Positions 27,153 through 40,900 of a stretch of 64,000 bases of DNA are shown here, in pieces. Position 1 is the stretch's first letter. Each line of letters begins with the position of its first letter. The notes beneath the pieces were generated by a model that saw only the letters and a program-made list of their open reading frames with translations, was not told where the DNA came from and did not search any database. The stretch comes from Calliopsis andreniformis. Lineage: Eukaryota > Arthropoda > Insecta > Hymenoptera > Andrenidae. The stretch is from assembly GCF_051401765.1 (NCBI RefSeq), contig NW_027480506.1, forward strand, positions 1,984,001-2,048,000, written 5' to 3'. A program made the position numbers and the translations under genes.

Positions 27153-30100
27153 CAACATAAAGGACTGAGTGTTGAGGGTTGAGTGATGAGAATTGATGTT
27201 TGGGATTGAGATTTGAAGATTGAAGAATGGGGATTGAGTATTGAAAACTGTGAATTGAGGATATTCTACTGAGGATTGAGGATTGACAATTGATTGTTGA
27301 GGACTGAGGTCTGAAGATTGAGGATTCAGGGTTGAGGATTCGGTATTGATGTTTCTGGACTGAGGATTGAGGGTTGAGGATTGAGGATAGAGGATTCAGG
27401 ATTGAGGATTGAGGATTGAGGATTGAGGATTGAGGATTGAGGATTGGGTATTGAGGTTTGAGGATTGAGGATTGAAGATTGAGGATTGAGGATTGGGGAT
27501 TGAGGATTGAGGATTGAGTATTGAAGATTCAGTATTGAGGATTGAAGATTGAGAATTGAGGATTGAGGATTCAACATAAAGGACTGAGTGTTGAGGGTTG
27601 AGTGATGAGAATTGATGTTTGAGATTGAGATTTGAAGATTGAAGAATGGGGATTGAGTATTGAAAACTGTGAATTGAGGATATTCTACTGAGGATTGAGG
27701 ATTGACAATTGATTGTTGAGGACTGAGGTCTGAAGATTGAGGATTCAGGATTGAGGATTCGGTATTGATGTTTCTGGACTGAGGATTGAGGGTTGAGGAT
27801 TGAGGATTGAGGATTCAGGATTGAGGATTGTGAATTGAGGATTGGGGATTGAGGATTGACGATTGAGGATTGAGTATTGAGGATTGAGAACTGAGGATTG
27901 AGGATTGAACATTGATTATTGAGGATTGAGGATTGAGGATTGAGGATTGAAGATTGAGTGTTGAGGATTGAAGATTGAGGATTGGGAATTGAGTATTGAC
28001 GATTGAGGATTGAGTATTGAGGATTGAGAACTGAGGATTGAGGATTGAACATTGATTATTGAGGATTGATGATTGAAGATTGAGGATTGAGGATTGAGGA
28101 TTGAGGATTGAGGACTGAGGATTGAGGATTGAGGATTGAAGATTGAGTATTGAGTATTGAAGATTGAGGATTGAAGGTTGATTATTGAGGATTGATGATT
28201 GAAGATTGAGGATTGAGGATTGAGGATTGAGGATTGAGGACTGAGGATTGAGGATTGAGGATTGAAGATTGAGTATTGAGTATTGAAGATTGAGGATTGA
28301 AGATTGATTATTGAGGATTGATGATTGAAGATTGAGGATTGAGGATTGAGGATTGAGGATTGAGGATTGAGGACTGAGGATTGAGGATTGAGGATTGAAG
28401 ATTGAGTATTGAGTATTGAAGATTGAGGATTGAACATTGATTATTGAGGATTGATGATTGAAGATTGAGGATTGAGGATTGAGGATTGAGGATTGAGGAC
28501 TGAGGATTGAGGATTGAGGATTGAAGATTGAGTATTGAGTATTGAAGATTGAGGATTGAAGATTGAGGACTGAGGATTGAGGATTCAGGATTGAGGATTC
28601 AGGATTGATGTTCGAGGATTGACGATTGAGGATTGAGTGTTGAGGATTGAGAATTGAGGATTGAGGATTGATGATTGAGTATTGAGGATTCAAGATTGCG
28701 GATTGAGGATTGAGGACTGAAGATTGAGGTCTGAGTGTTGAGGGTTTAGTGATGAGAATTGATGTTTGTGGATTGAGATTTGAAGATTGAGGAATGGGGA
28801 TTGAGTATCGAAAGCTGTGAATTGAGGATATTCTACTGAGGATTGAGGATTGACAATTGATTGTTGAGGACTGAGGTCTGAAGATTGAGGATTCAGGATT
28901 GAGGATTCGGTATTGATGTTTCTGGACTGAGGATTGAGGGTTGAGGATTGAGGATTGAGGATTCAGGATTGAGGATTGTGAATTGAGGATTGGGGATTGA
29001 GGATTGACGATTGACGATTGAGTATTGAGGATTGAGAACTGAGGATTGAGGATTGAACATTGATTATTGAGGATTGAGGATTGAGGATTGAGGATTGAAG
29101 ATTGAGTGTTGAGGATTGAAGATTGAGGATTGGGAATTGAGTATTGACGATTGAGGATTGAGGATTGAGGATTGAGGATTGAGGATTGAGGATTGAGTAT
29201 TGAAGATTGAGTATTGAGGATTGAAGATTGAGGATTGAGGATTGAGGATTACGGATTGAGAATTAAGGATTGAGGATTGAGGATTGAAGATTGAGGATTG
29301 GGTATTGAGGAGTGACGAATTAGGATTGAGGATTGAGGACTGAGGATTGAGGATTGCAGATTGAGTATTGATGATTGAAGATTGAGGATTGAGGATTGAG
29401 GATTGAAGATTGAGGATTGAGGATTGAGGGTTGTGGATTGCGGACGAGGAGTGAGGGTTGAGTATTGGTGTTTGAGGTCTGAGGATTGAGGATTGAGGAT
29501 TGAGAATTGAGGATTGAGGATTGAGGATTGAAGATTGAGGACTGGGTGTTGTGGGTTGAAGAGTGAGGATTGAGGATTGAGGATTGAAGATTGAGGGTTG
29601 AAGATTGAGGATTGGGTATTGAGGATTGAGGATTGAGGATTGAGGATTGAGGATTGAGGATTCGGTATTGAGGCTTCAGGACTGAGGATTGAGGGTTGAG
29701 GGTTGAGGATTGAGAATTGAGGATTTGGGATTGAGGATTGAGGATTGAGGATTGAGGATTGAGGATTGAGGATTGAGTATTGAAGATTGAGTATTGAGGA
29801 TTGAAGATTGAGGATTGAGGATTGAGGATTGAGGATTGAGAATTGAGGATTGTGGATTGAGGATTGAAGATTGAGGATTGGGTATTGAGGAGTGACGAAT
29901 TAGGATTGAGGATTTAGGATTGAGGATTGAGGATTGCAGATTGAGTATTGAGGACTGAAGATTGAGGATTGAGGATTGAGGATTGCCAACTGATTGTTGA
30001 GGACTGAGGGATGAAGATTGAGGATTCAGGATTGAGGATTCAGGATTGAGGTTCGAGGACTGAGGATTGAGGGTTGAGGATTGAGGATTGAGGTTTGAGG

Positions 30101-30334
30101 ATTGAGGATTGAGGATTGAAGATTGAGGATTGGGTATTGCGGATTGAACATTGAGGATCGAGTATTGAGGACTGAGGATTGAGTTTCGAGGATCGAGGAT
30201 TGAGGATTGAGGATTGAGGATTGAAGATTGAGGATTGGGGACTGAGTATTGAAGATTGAGGATTGAGGATTGAGGATTGAGTATTGAAGATTCAGTATTG
30301 AGGACTGAAGATTGAGAATTGAGGATTGAGGATT
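27153..30334. repeat. Family B unit B3, 3182 bp
   Basis: It has the same plan as B1, with the additional 154 bp module between GAGGACT heptamers at 28712 and 28866. The length fits 455 units with three hexamers (7 x 455 - 3). One hexamer near 27.62 kb has mutated from GGGATT to GAGATT but keeps its length, which shows that length variants persist after substitution. The 292-residue minus-strand reading at 27815-28693 is identical to those in B1 and B4. Confidence 0.88.
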
Positions 30335-32430
30335 CAACATAAAGGACTGAGTGTTGAGGGTTGAGTGATGAGAATTGATGTTTGGGATTGAGATTTGAAG
30401 ATTGAAGAATGGGGATTGAGTATTGAAAACTGTGAATTGAGGATATTCTACTGAGGATTGAGGATTGACAATTGATTGTTGAGGACTGAGTTCTGAAGAT
30501 TGAGGATTCAGGGTTGAGGATTCGGTATTGATGTTTCTGGACTGAGGATTGAGGGTTGAGGATTGAGGATTGAGGATTCAGGATTGAGGATTGAGGATTG
30601 AGGATTGAGGATTGAGGATTGAGGATTGGGTATTGAGGTTTGAGGATTGAGGATTGAAGATTGAGGATTGAGGATTGGGGATTGAGGATTGAGGATTGAG
30701 TATTGAAGATTCAGTATTGAGGATTGAAGACTGAGAATTGAGGATTGAGGATTCAACATAAAGGACTGAGTGTTGAGGGTTGAGTGATGAGAATTGATGT
30801 TTGGGATTGAGATTTGAAGATTGAAGAATGGGGATTGAGTATTGAAAACTGTGAATTGAGGATATTCTACTGAGGATTGAGGATTGACAATTGATTGTTG
30901 AGGACTGAGGTCTGAAGATTGAGGATTCAGGATTGAGGATTCGGTATTGATGTTTCTGGACTGAGGATTGAGGGTTGAGGATTGAGGATTGAGGATTCAG
31001 GATTGAGGATTGTGAATTGAGGATTGGGGATTGAGGATTGACGATTGAGGATTGAGTATTGAGGATTGAGAACTGAGGATTGAGGATTGAACATTGATTA
31101 TTGAGGATTGAGGATTGAGGATTGAGGATTGAAGATTGAGTGTTGAGGATTGAAGATTGAGGATTGGGAATTGAGTATTGACGATTGAGGATTGAGTATT
31201 GAGGATTGAGAACTGAGGATTGAGGATTGAACATTGATTATTGAGGATTGATGATTGAAGATTGAGGATTGAGGATTGAGGATTGAGGATTGAGGACTGA
31301 GGATTGAGGATTGAGGATTGAAGATTGAGTATTGAGTATTGAAGATTGAGGATTGAAGGTTGATTATTGAGGATTGATGATTGAAGATTGAGGATTGAGG
31401 ATTGAGGATTGAGGATTGAGGACTGAGGATTGAGGATTGAGGATTGAAGATTGAGTATTGAGTATTGAAGATTGAGGATTGAAGATTGATTATTGAGGAT
31501 TGATGATTGAAGATTGAGGATTGAGGATTGAGGATTGAGGATTGAGGATTGAGGACTGAGGATTGAGGATTGAGGATTGAAGATTGAGTATTGAGTATTG
31601 AAGATTGAGGATTGAACATTGATTATTGAGGATTGATGATTGAAGATTGAGGATTGAGGATTGAGGATTGAGGATTGAGGACTGAGGATTGAGGATTGAG
31701 GATTGAAGATTGAGTATTGAGTATTGAAGATTGAGGATTGAAGATTGAGGACTGAGGATTGAGGATTCAGGATTGAGGATTCAGGATTGATGTTCGAGGA
31801 TTGACGATTGAGGATTGAGTGTTGAGGATTGAGAATTGAGGATTGAGGATTGATGATTGAGTATTGAGGATTCAAGATTGCGGATTGAGGATTGAGGACT
31901 GAAGATTGAGGTCTGAGTGTTGAGGGTTTAGTGATGAGAATTGATGTTTGTGGATTGAGATTTGAAGATTGAGGAATGGGGATTGAGTATCGAAAGCTGT
32001 GAATTGAGGATATTCTACTGAGGATTGAGGATTGACAATTGATTGTTGAGGACTGAGGTCTGAAGATTGAGGATTCAGGATTGAGGATTCGGTATTGATG
32101 TTTCTGGACTGAGGATTGAGGGTTGAGGATTGAGGATTGAGGATTCAGGATTGAGGATTGTGAATTGAGGATTGGGGATTGAGGATTGACGATTGAGGAT
32201 TGAGTATTGAGGATTGAGAACTGAGGATTGAGGATTGAACATTGATTATTGAGGATTGAGGATTGAGGATTGAGGATTGAAGATTGAGTGTTGAGGATTG
32301 AAGATTGAGGATTGGGAATTGAGTATTGACGATTGAGGATTGAGGATTGAGGATTGAGGATTGAGGATTGAGGATTGAGTATTGAAGATTGAGTATTGAG
32401 GATTGAAGATTGAGGATTGAGGATTGAGCA
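30335..32430. repeat. Family B unit B4, truncated
   Basis: B4 follows B3 with a constant offset of 3182 bp, including the 419 bp doublet (30335 and 30754), the 126 bp quartet from 31236 and the 154 bp module (GAGGACT at 31894 and 32048). The match continues to about 32.4 kb and then changes into family D. The last third of the unit, the C-like part, is missing, so the array changed partner here. Confidence 0.85.
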
Positions 32431-35400
32431 TTACGGATTGAGAATTGAGGATTGAGGATTGAGGATTGAAGATTGAGGATTGGGTATTGAGGAGTGACGA
32501 ATTAGGATTGAGGATTGAGGATTGAGGATTGAGGATTGCAGATTGAGTATTGATGATTGAAGATTGAGGATTGAGGATTGAGGATTGAGGATTGAGGACT
32601 GAGGATTGAGGATTGAGGATTGAAGATTGAGTATTGAGTATTGAAGATTGAGGATTGAAGATTGAGGACTGAGGATTGAGGATAGAGGGTTGAAGATTGA
32701 GGATTGGGGATTGAGGATTGACGATTGAGGATTGAGTGTTGAGGATTGAGAATTGAGGATTGAGGATTGATGATTGAGTATTGAGGATTCAAGATTGCGG
32801 ATTGAGGATTGAGGATTGAAGATTGAGGTCTGAGTGTTGAGGGTTGAGTGATGAGAATTGATGTTTGTGGATTGAGATCTGAAGATTGAGGAATGGGGAT
32901 TGAGTATCGAAAGCTGTGAATTGAGGATATTCTATTGAGGAGTGAGGATTGACAATTGATTGTTGAGGACTGAGGGATGAAGATTGAGGATTCAGGATTG
33001 AGGATTCAGGATTGATGTTCGAGGACTGAGGATTGAGGGTTGAGGTTTGAGGATTGAGGTTTGAGGATTGAGGATTGAGAATTGAAGATTGAGGATTGGG
33101 TATTGCGGATTGAACATTGAGGTTTCAGGATTGAGGACTGCGGATTGAGGTTCGGGGATCGAGGATTGAGGATTGAGGATTGAGGATTGAGGATTGAGGA
33201 TTGAGGACTGAGGATTGAGGATTGAGGATTGAAGATTGAGGATTGGGTATTGAGGATTGAACATTCAGGATTGAGGATTGAGGATAGAGGATTGAAGATT
33301 GAGGATTGATGATTGAATATTGATGATTGAAGATTGAGGATTGAGTATTGAAGATTGAGTATTGAGGATTGAAGATTGAGGATTGAACATTGATTATTGA
33401 GGATTGATGATTGAAGATTGAGGATTGAGGATTGAGGATTGAGGATTGAGGACTGAGGATTGAGGATTGAGGATTGAAGATTGAGTATTGAGTATTGAAG
33501 ATTGAGGATTGAAGATTGAGGACTGAGGATTGAGGATTCAGGATTGAGGATTCAGGATTGATGTTCGAGGATTGACGATTGAGGATTGAGTGTTGAGGAT
33601 TGAGAATTGAGGATTGAGGATTGATGATTGAGTATTGAGGATTCAAGATTGCGGATTGAGGATTGAGGACTGAAGATTGAGGTCTGAGTGTTGAGGGTTT
33701 AGTGATGAGAATTGATGTTTGTGGATTGAGATTTGAAGATTGAGGAATGGGGATTGAGTATCGAAAGCTGTGAATTGAGGATATTCTCTTGAGGAGTGAG
33801 GATTGACAATTGATTGTTGAGGACTGAGGGATGAAGATTGAGGATTCAGGATTGAGGATTCAGGATTGATGTTCGAGGACTGAGGATTGAGGGTTGAGGT
33901 TTGAGGATTGAGGTTTGAGGATTGAGGATTGAGAATTGAAGATTGAGGATTGGGTATTGCGGATTGAACATTGAGGTTTGAGGATTGAGGACTGCGGATT
34001 GAGGTTCGAGGATCGAGGATTGAGGATTGAGGATTGAGGATTGAAGATTGAGGATTGGGGACTGAGTATTGAAGACTGAGGATTGAGGATTGAGGATTGT
34101 GGATTGAGGATTGAGTATTGATGATTGAAGATTCAGTATTGAGGATTGAAGATTGAGAATTGAGGATTGAGGATTGAATATAAAGGACTAACTGTCGAGG
34201 GATGAGTAATGTGAATTGATGTTTGTGGATAGAGATCTGAAGATTGCAGATTGAGTATTGAGTGTTGAAATCTGTGAATTGGTGATATTCTATTGAGGAT
34301 TGAGGATTGACAACTGATTGTTGAGGACTGAGGGCTGAAGGTTGAGGATTCAGGATTGAGGATTCAGGATTGAGGTTTGGGGACAGAGGATTGAGGATTG
34401 AGAATTGAGGATTGAGGATTGAGGACTGAGGATTGAGGATTGAGGATTGAGTATTGAGGATCGAGAATTGAGGATTGAGGACTGAAGACTGAGTATTGAG
34501 GATTGAAGATTGAGGATTTAGGGTTGAGGATTGAAGATTGAGGACTGAGTGTTGAGGGTTGAGTGATGAGAATTGATGCTTGTGGATTGAGATTTGAAGA
34601 TTGAAGAATGGGGATTGAGTATTCAAAACTGTGAATTGAGGGCATTCTATTGAGGATTGAGGATTGACAATTGATTGTTGTGGACTGAGGGCTGAAGATT
34701 GAGGATTCAGGATTGAGGATTCGGTATTGACGTTTCAGGACTGAGGATTGATGGTCGAGGATTGAGGATTGAGGATTGAGTATTGAAGATTGAGGATTGA
34801 GGATTGAGGATTGAGGATTGAGGATAGAGGGTTGAAGATTGAGGATTGGGGATTGAGGATTGACGATTGAGGATTGAGTGTTGAGGATTGAGATTTGAGG
34901 ATTGAGGATTGAAGATTGAGTATTGAGGATTCAAGATTGCGGATTGAGGATTGAGGATTGAAGATTGAGGACTGAGTGTTGAGGGCTGAGTGATGAGAAT
35001 TGATGTTTGTGGATTGAGACTTGAATATTGAAGAATGGGGATTGAGTGTTGAAAACTGTGAATTGAGGATATTCTATTGACGATTGAGGATTGAGAATTG
35101 ATTGTTGAGGACTGAGGACTGAAGTTTGCGGATTCAGGATTGAGGATTCGGGATTGAGGTTTCAGGACTGATGATTGAGGGTTGAGGATTGAGTATTAAG
35201 GATTGAGGATTGAGGATTGAGGATTGAGGATTGAGGATTGAGTATTGAGGATTAAAGATTGAGGATTGGGTATTGAGGATTGAGGATTGAGGATTGAGGA
35301 TTGAGGATTGAGGATTCGGTATTGAGGCTTCAGGACTGAGGATTGAGGGTTGAGGGTTGAGGATTGAGGATTGAGGATTTGGGATTGAGGATTGAGGATT

Positions 35401-37852
35401 GAGGATTGAGGATTGAGGATTGAGGATTGAGTATTGAAGATTGAGTATTGAGGATTGAAGATTGAGGATTGAGGATTGAGGTTTGAGGATTGAGGGTTGA
35501 GGATTGAGTATTAAGGATTGAGGATTGAGGATTGAGGATTGAGGATTGAGGATTGAGTAATGAGGATTGAAGATTGAGGATTGGGTATTGAGGATTGAGG
35601 ATTGAGGATTGAGGATTGAGGATTGAGGATTCGGTATTGAGGCTTCAGGACTGAGGATTGAGGGTTGAGGCTTGAGGATTGAGGATTGAGGATTTGGAAT
35701 TGAGGATTGAGGATTGAGGATTGAGGATTGAGGATTGAGGATTGAGTATTGAAGATTGAGTATTGAGGATTGAAGATTGAGGATTGAGGATTGAGGTTTG
35801 AGGATTGAGAATTGAGGATTGTGGATTGAGGATTGAAGATTGAGGATTGGGTATTGAGGAGTGACGAATTAGGATTGAGGATTTAGGATTGAGGATTGAG
35901 GATTGCAGATTGAGTATTGAGGACTGAAGATTGAGGATTGAGGATTGAGGATTGAAGATTGAGTATTGAGGATTGAGAACTGAGGATTGAGGATTGAACA
36001 TTGATTATTGAGGATTGAGGATTGAGGATTGAGGATTGAAGATTGAGTATTGAGAATTGAAGATTGAGGATTGGGAATTGAGTATTGACGATTGAGGATT
36101 GAGGATTGAGGATTGAGGATTGAGGATTGAAGATTGAGGATTGAGGATTGAGGATTGAGGATTGAGTATTGAAGACTGAGGATTGGGGATTGAGGATTGA
36201 CGATTGAGGTTTGAGTATTGAGGATTGAGTACTGAGGATTGAGGATTGAACATTGATTATTGAAGATTGAGGATTGGGAATTGAGTATTGACGATTGAGG
36301 ATTGAGGATTGAGGATTGAGGATTGAGGATTGAGGATTGAGTATTGAAGATTGAGTATTGAGGATTGAAGATTGAGGATTGAGGATTAAGGATTACGGAT
36401 TGAGAATTGAGGATTGAGGATTGAGGATTGAAGATTGAGGATTGGGTATTGAGGAGTGACGAATTAGGATTGAGGATTGAGGATTGAGGATTGAGGATTG
36501 CAGATTGAGTATTGAGGATTGAGGATTGAGGGTTGAGGATTGAGGACGAGGACTGACGGTTGAGGATAGAGGTTTGAGGATTGGTGGTTGAGTATTGAGG
36601 ACTGAGGATTGAGGATTGAGGATTGAGGAATGAGGATTGAGGATTGAGGATTGAAGATTGAGGATTGAGGATTGAAGAATGAGTATTGAGGATTGAAGTT
36701 TGAGGATTGAGGATTGAGCATTGAGGATTGAGGATGAGGGCAGAGGGTTGAGGATTGAGGTTTGAGGACTGAGGACTGAGGATTGAGGATTGAGAATTGG
36801 TGATTGAGGATTGAGGACTGAGGATTGAGCATTGAGGATTGAGCATAGAGGATTGAGGATTGAAGAATGAGTATTGAGGGTTGAAGTTTGAGGATTGATG
36901 ATTGAGCATTGAGGATTGAGAATGAGGGCTGAGGGTTGGGGATTGAGGTTTGAGGACTGAGGACTGAGGATTGAGGTTTGAGAATTGGGGATTGAGGATT
37001 GAGGATTGAGGACTGAGGATTGAGCATTGAAGATTGAGATTTGAGGATTGAAGATTGAGTACTGGGGATTGAGGATTGAAAATTGAGGATTAATGATTGA
37101 GCATTGGGGATTGAGGATTTAGGATTGGAGATTGATTATTGAGGATTGAAGATTGAGGATTGAGGATTGAGGATTGAGGATTGAGAATTGAGAATTGAGG
37201 ATGAGGACTGAGGGTTGAGGGTTGAGGTTTGAGGAATGAGGATTGAGGATTGAGGATTGAGGATTGAGGATTGAAGATTGAGGATTGAGGATTGAAGAAT
37301 GAGTATTGATGATTGAAGTTTGAGGATTGAGGATTGAGCATTGAGGATTGAGGATGAGGGCAGAGGGTTGAGGATTGAGGTTTGAGGACTGAGGACTGAG
37401 GATTGAGGATTGAGAATTGGTGATTGAGGGTTGAGGACTGAGGATTGAGCATTGAGGATTGAGCATTGAGGATTGAGGATTGAAGAATGAGTATTGAGGA
37501 TTGAAGTTTGAGGATTGAGGATTGAGCATTGAGGATTGAGGATGAGGGCTGAGGGTTGGGGATTGAGGTTTGAGGACTGAGGACTGCGGATTGAGGTTTG
37601 AGAATTAGGGATTGAGGATTGAGGATTGAGGACTGAGGATTGAGCATTGAAGATTGAGCATTGAGGATTGAAGATTGAGTACTGGGGATTGAGGATTGAA
37701 AATTGAGGATTAATGATTGAGCATTGGGGATTGAGGATTTAAGGTTGGAGATTGATTATTGAGGATTGAAGATTGAGGATTGAGGATTGAGGATTGAGGA
37801 TTGAGGATTGAAGATTGAGGATTGAGGATTGAGGATTGAGGATTGAGTATTG
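32350..37852. repeat. Family D, first copy of a 5566-bp duplication
   Basis: This segment recurs at an offset of 5566 bp. It contains C/B-like DNA to about 36.5 kb and A-like DNA after that, so it is a composite. The A-like part carries the GAGGAC hexamer, the GAGGAT hexamers before GAGGGCA/GAGGGCT and the heptamer GACGGTT, all typical of family A. The copies are nearly identical: a 327-residue minus-strand reading (33643-34626 and 39209-40192) shows no difference, and neighbouring readings show single-residue changes. The left boundary is approximate. Confidence 0.88.
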
Positions 37853-37915
37853 AAGATTCAGTATTGAGGATTGAAGATTGAGGATTGAGGATTAAGGATT
37901 ACGGATTGAGAATTG

Positions 37916-40900
37916 AGGATTGAGGATTGAGGATTGAGGATTGAGTATTGAAGATTGAGTATTGAGGATTGAAGATTGAGGATTGAGGATTGAGGATTAC
38001 GGATTGAGAATTGAGGATTGAGGATTGAGGATTGAAGATTGAGGATTGGGTATTGAGGAGTGACGAATTAGGATTGAGGATTGAGGATTGAGGATTGAGG
38101 ATTGCAGATTGAGTATTGATGATTGAAGATTGAGGATTGAGGATTGAGGATTGAGGATTGAGGACTGAGGATTGAGGATTGAGGATTGAAGATTGAGTAT
38201 TGAGTATTGAAGATTGAGGATTGAAGATTGAGGACTGAGGATTGAGGATAGAGGGTTGAAGATTGAGGATTGGGGATTGAGGATTGACGATTGAGGATTG
38301 AGTGTTGAGGATTGAGAATTGAGGATTGAGGATTGATGATTGAGTATTGAGGATTCAAGATTGCGGATTGAGGATTGAGGATTGAAGATTGAGGTCTGAG
38401 TGTTGAGGGTTGAGTGATGAGAATTGATGTTTGTGGATTGAGATCTGAAGATTGAGGAATGGGGATTGAGTATCGAAAGCTGTGAATTGAGGATATTCTA
38501 TTGAGGAGTGAGGATTGACAATTGATTGTTGAGGACTGAGGGATGAAGATTGAGGATTCAGGATTGAGGATTCAGGATTGATGTTCGAGGACTGAGGATT
38601 GAGGGTTGAGGTTTGAGGATTGAGGTTTGAGGATTGAGGATTGAGAATTGAAGATTGAGGATTGGGTATTGCGGATTGAACATTGAGGTTTCAGGATTGA
38701 GGACTGCGGATTGAGGTTCGAGGATCGAGGATTGAGGATTGAGGATTGAGGATTGAGGATTGAGGATTGAGGACTGAGGATTGAGGATTGAGGATTGAAG
38801 ATTGAGGATTGGGTATTGAGGATTGAACATTCAGGATTGAGGATTGAGGATAGAGGATTGAAGATTGAGGATTGATGATTGAATATTGATGATTGAAGAT
38901 TGAGGATTGAGTATTGAAGATTGAGTATTGAGGATTGAAGATTGAGGATTGAACATTGATTATTGAGGATTGATGATTGAAGATTGAGGATTGAGGATTG
39001 AGGATTGAGGATTGAGGACTGAGGATTGAGGATTGAGGATTGAAGATTGAGTATTGAGTATTGAAGATTGAGGATTGAAGATTGAGGACTGAGGATTGAG
39101 GATTCAGGATTGAGGATTCAGGATTGATGTTCGAGGATTGACGATTGAGGATTGAGTGTTGAGGATTGAGAATTGAGGATTGAGGATTGATGATTGAGTA
39201 TTGAGGATTCAAGATTGCGGATTGAGGATTGAGGACTGAAGATTGAGGTCTGAGTGTTGAGGGTTTAGTGATGAGAATTGATGTTTGTGGATTGAGATTT
39301 GAAGATTGAGGAATGGGGATTGAGTATCGAAAGCTGTGAATTGAGGATATTCTCTTGAGGAGTGAGGATTGACAATTGATTGTTGAGGACTGAGGGATGA
39401 AGATTGAGGATTCAGGATTGAGGATTCAGGATTGATGTTCGAGGACTGAGGATTGAGGGTTGAGGTTTGAGGATTGAGGTTTGAGGATTGAGGATTGAGA
39501 ATTGAAGATTGAGGATTGGGTATTGCGGATTGAACATTGAGGTTTGAGGATTGAGGACTGCGGATTGAGGTTCGAGGATCGAGGATTGAGGATTGAGGAT
39601 TGAGGATTGAAGATTGAGGATTGGGGACTGAGTATTGAAGACTGAGGATTGAGGATTGAGGATTGTGGATTGAGGATTGAGTATTGATGATTGAAGATTC
39701 AGTATTGAGGATTGAAGATTGAGAATTGAGGATTGAGGATTGAATATAAAGGACTAACTGTCGAGGGATGAGTAATGTGAATTGATGTTTGTGGATAGAG
39801 ATCTGAAGATTGCAGATTGAGTATTGAGTGTTGAAATCTGTGAATTGGTGATATTCTATTGAGGATTGAGGATTGACAACTGATTGTTGAGGACTGAGGG
39901 CTGAAGGTTGAGGATTCAGGATTGAGGATTCAGGATTGAGGTTTGGGGACAGAGGATTGAGGATTGAGAATTGAGGATTGAGGATTGAGGACTGAGGATT
40001 GAGGATTGAGGATTGAGTATTGAGGATCGAGAATTGAGGATTGAGGACTGAAGACTGAGTATTGAGGATTGAAGATTGAGGATTTAGGGTTGAGGATTGA
40101 AGATTGAGGACTGAGTGTTGAGGGTTGAGTGATGAGAATTGATGCTTGTGGATTGAGATTTGAAGATTGAAGAATGGGGATTGAGTATTCAAAACTGTGA
40201 ATTGAGGGCATTCTATTGAGGATTGAGGATTGACAATTGATTGTTGTGGACTGAGGGCTGAAGATTGAGGATTCAGGATTGAGGATTCGGTATTGACGTT
40301 TCAGGACTGAGGATTGATGGTCGAGGATTGAGGATTGAGGATTGAGTATTGAAGATTGAGGATTGAGGATTGAGGATTGAGGATTGAGGATAGAGGGTTG
40401 AAGATTGAGGATTGGGGATTGAGGATTGACGATTGAGGATTGAGTGTTGAGGATTGAGATTTGAGGATTGAGGATTGAAGATTGAGTATTGAGGATTCAA
40501 GATTGCGGATTGAGGATTGAGGATTGAAGATTGAGGACTGAGTGTTGAGGGCTGAGTGATGAGAATTGATGTTTGTGGATTGAGACTTGAATATTGAAGA
40601 ATGGGGATTGAGTGTTGAAAACTGTGAATTGAGGATATTCTATTGACGATTGAGGATTGAGAATTGATTGTTGAGGACTGAGGACTGAAGTTTGCGGATT
40701 CAGGATTGAGGATTCGGGATTGAGGTTTCAGGACTGATGATTGAGGGTTGAGGATTGAGTATTAAGGATTGAGGATTGAGGATTGAGGATTGAGGATTGA
40801 GGATTGAGTATTGAGGATTAAAGATTGAGGATTGGGTATTGAGGATTGAGGATTGAGGATTGAGGATTGAGGATTGAGGATTCGGTATTGAGGCTTCAGG

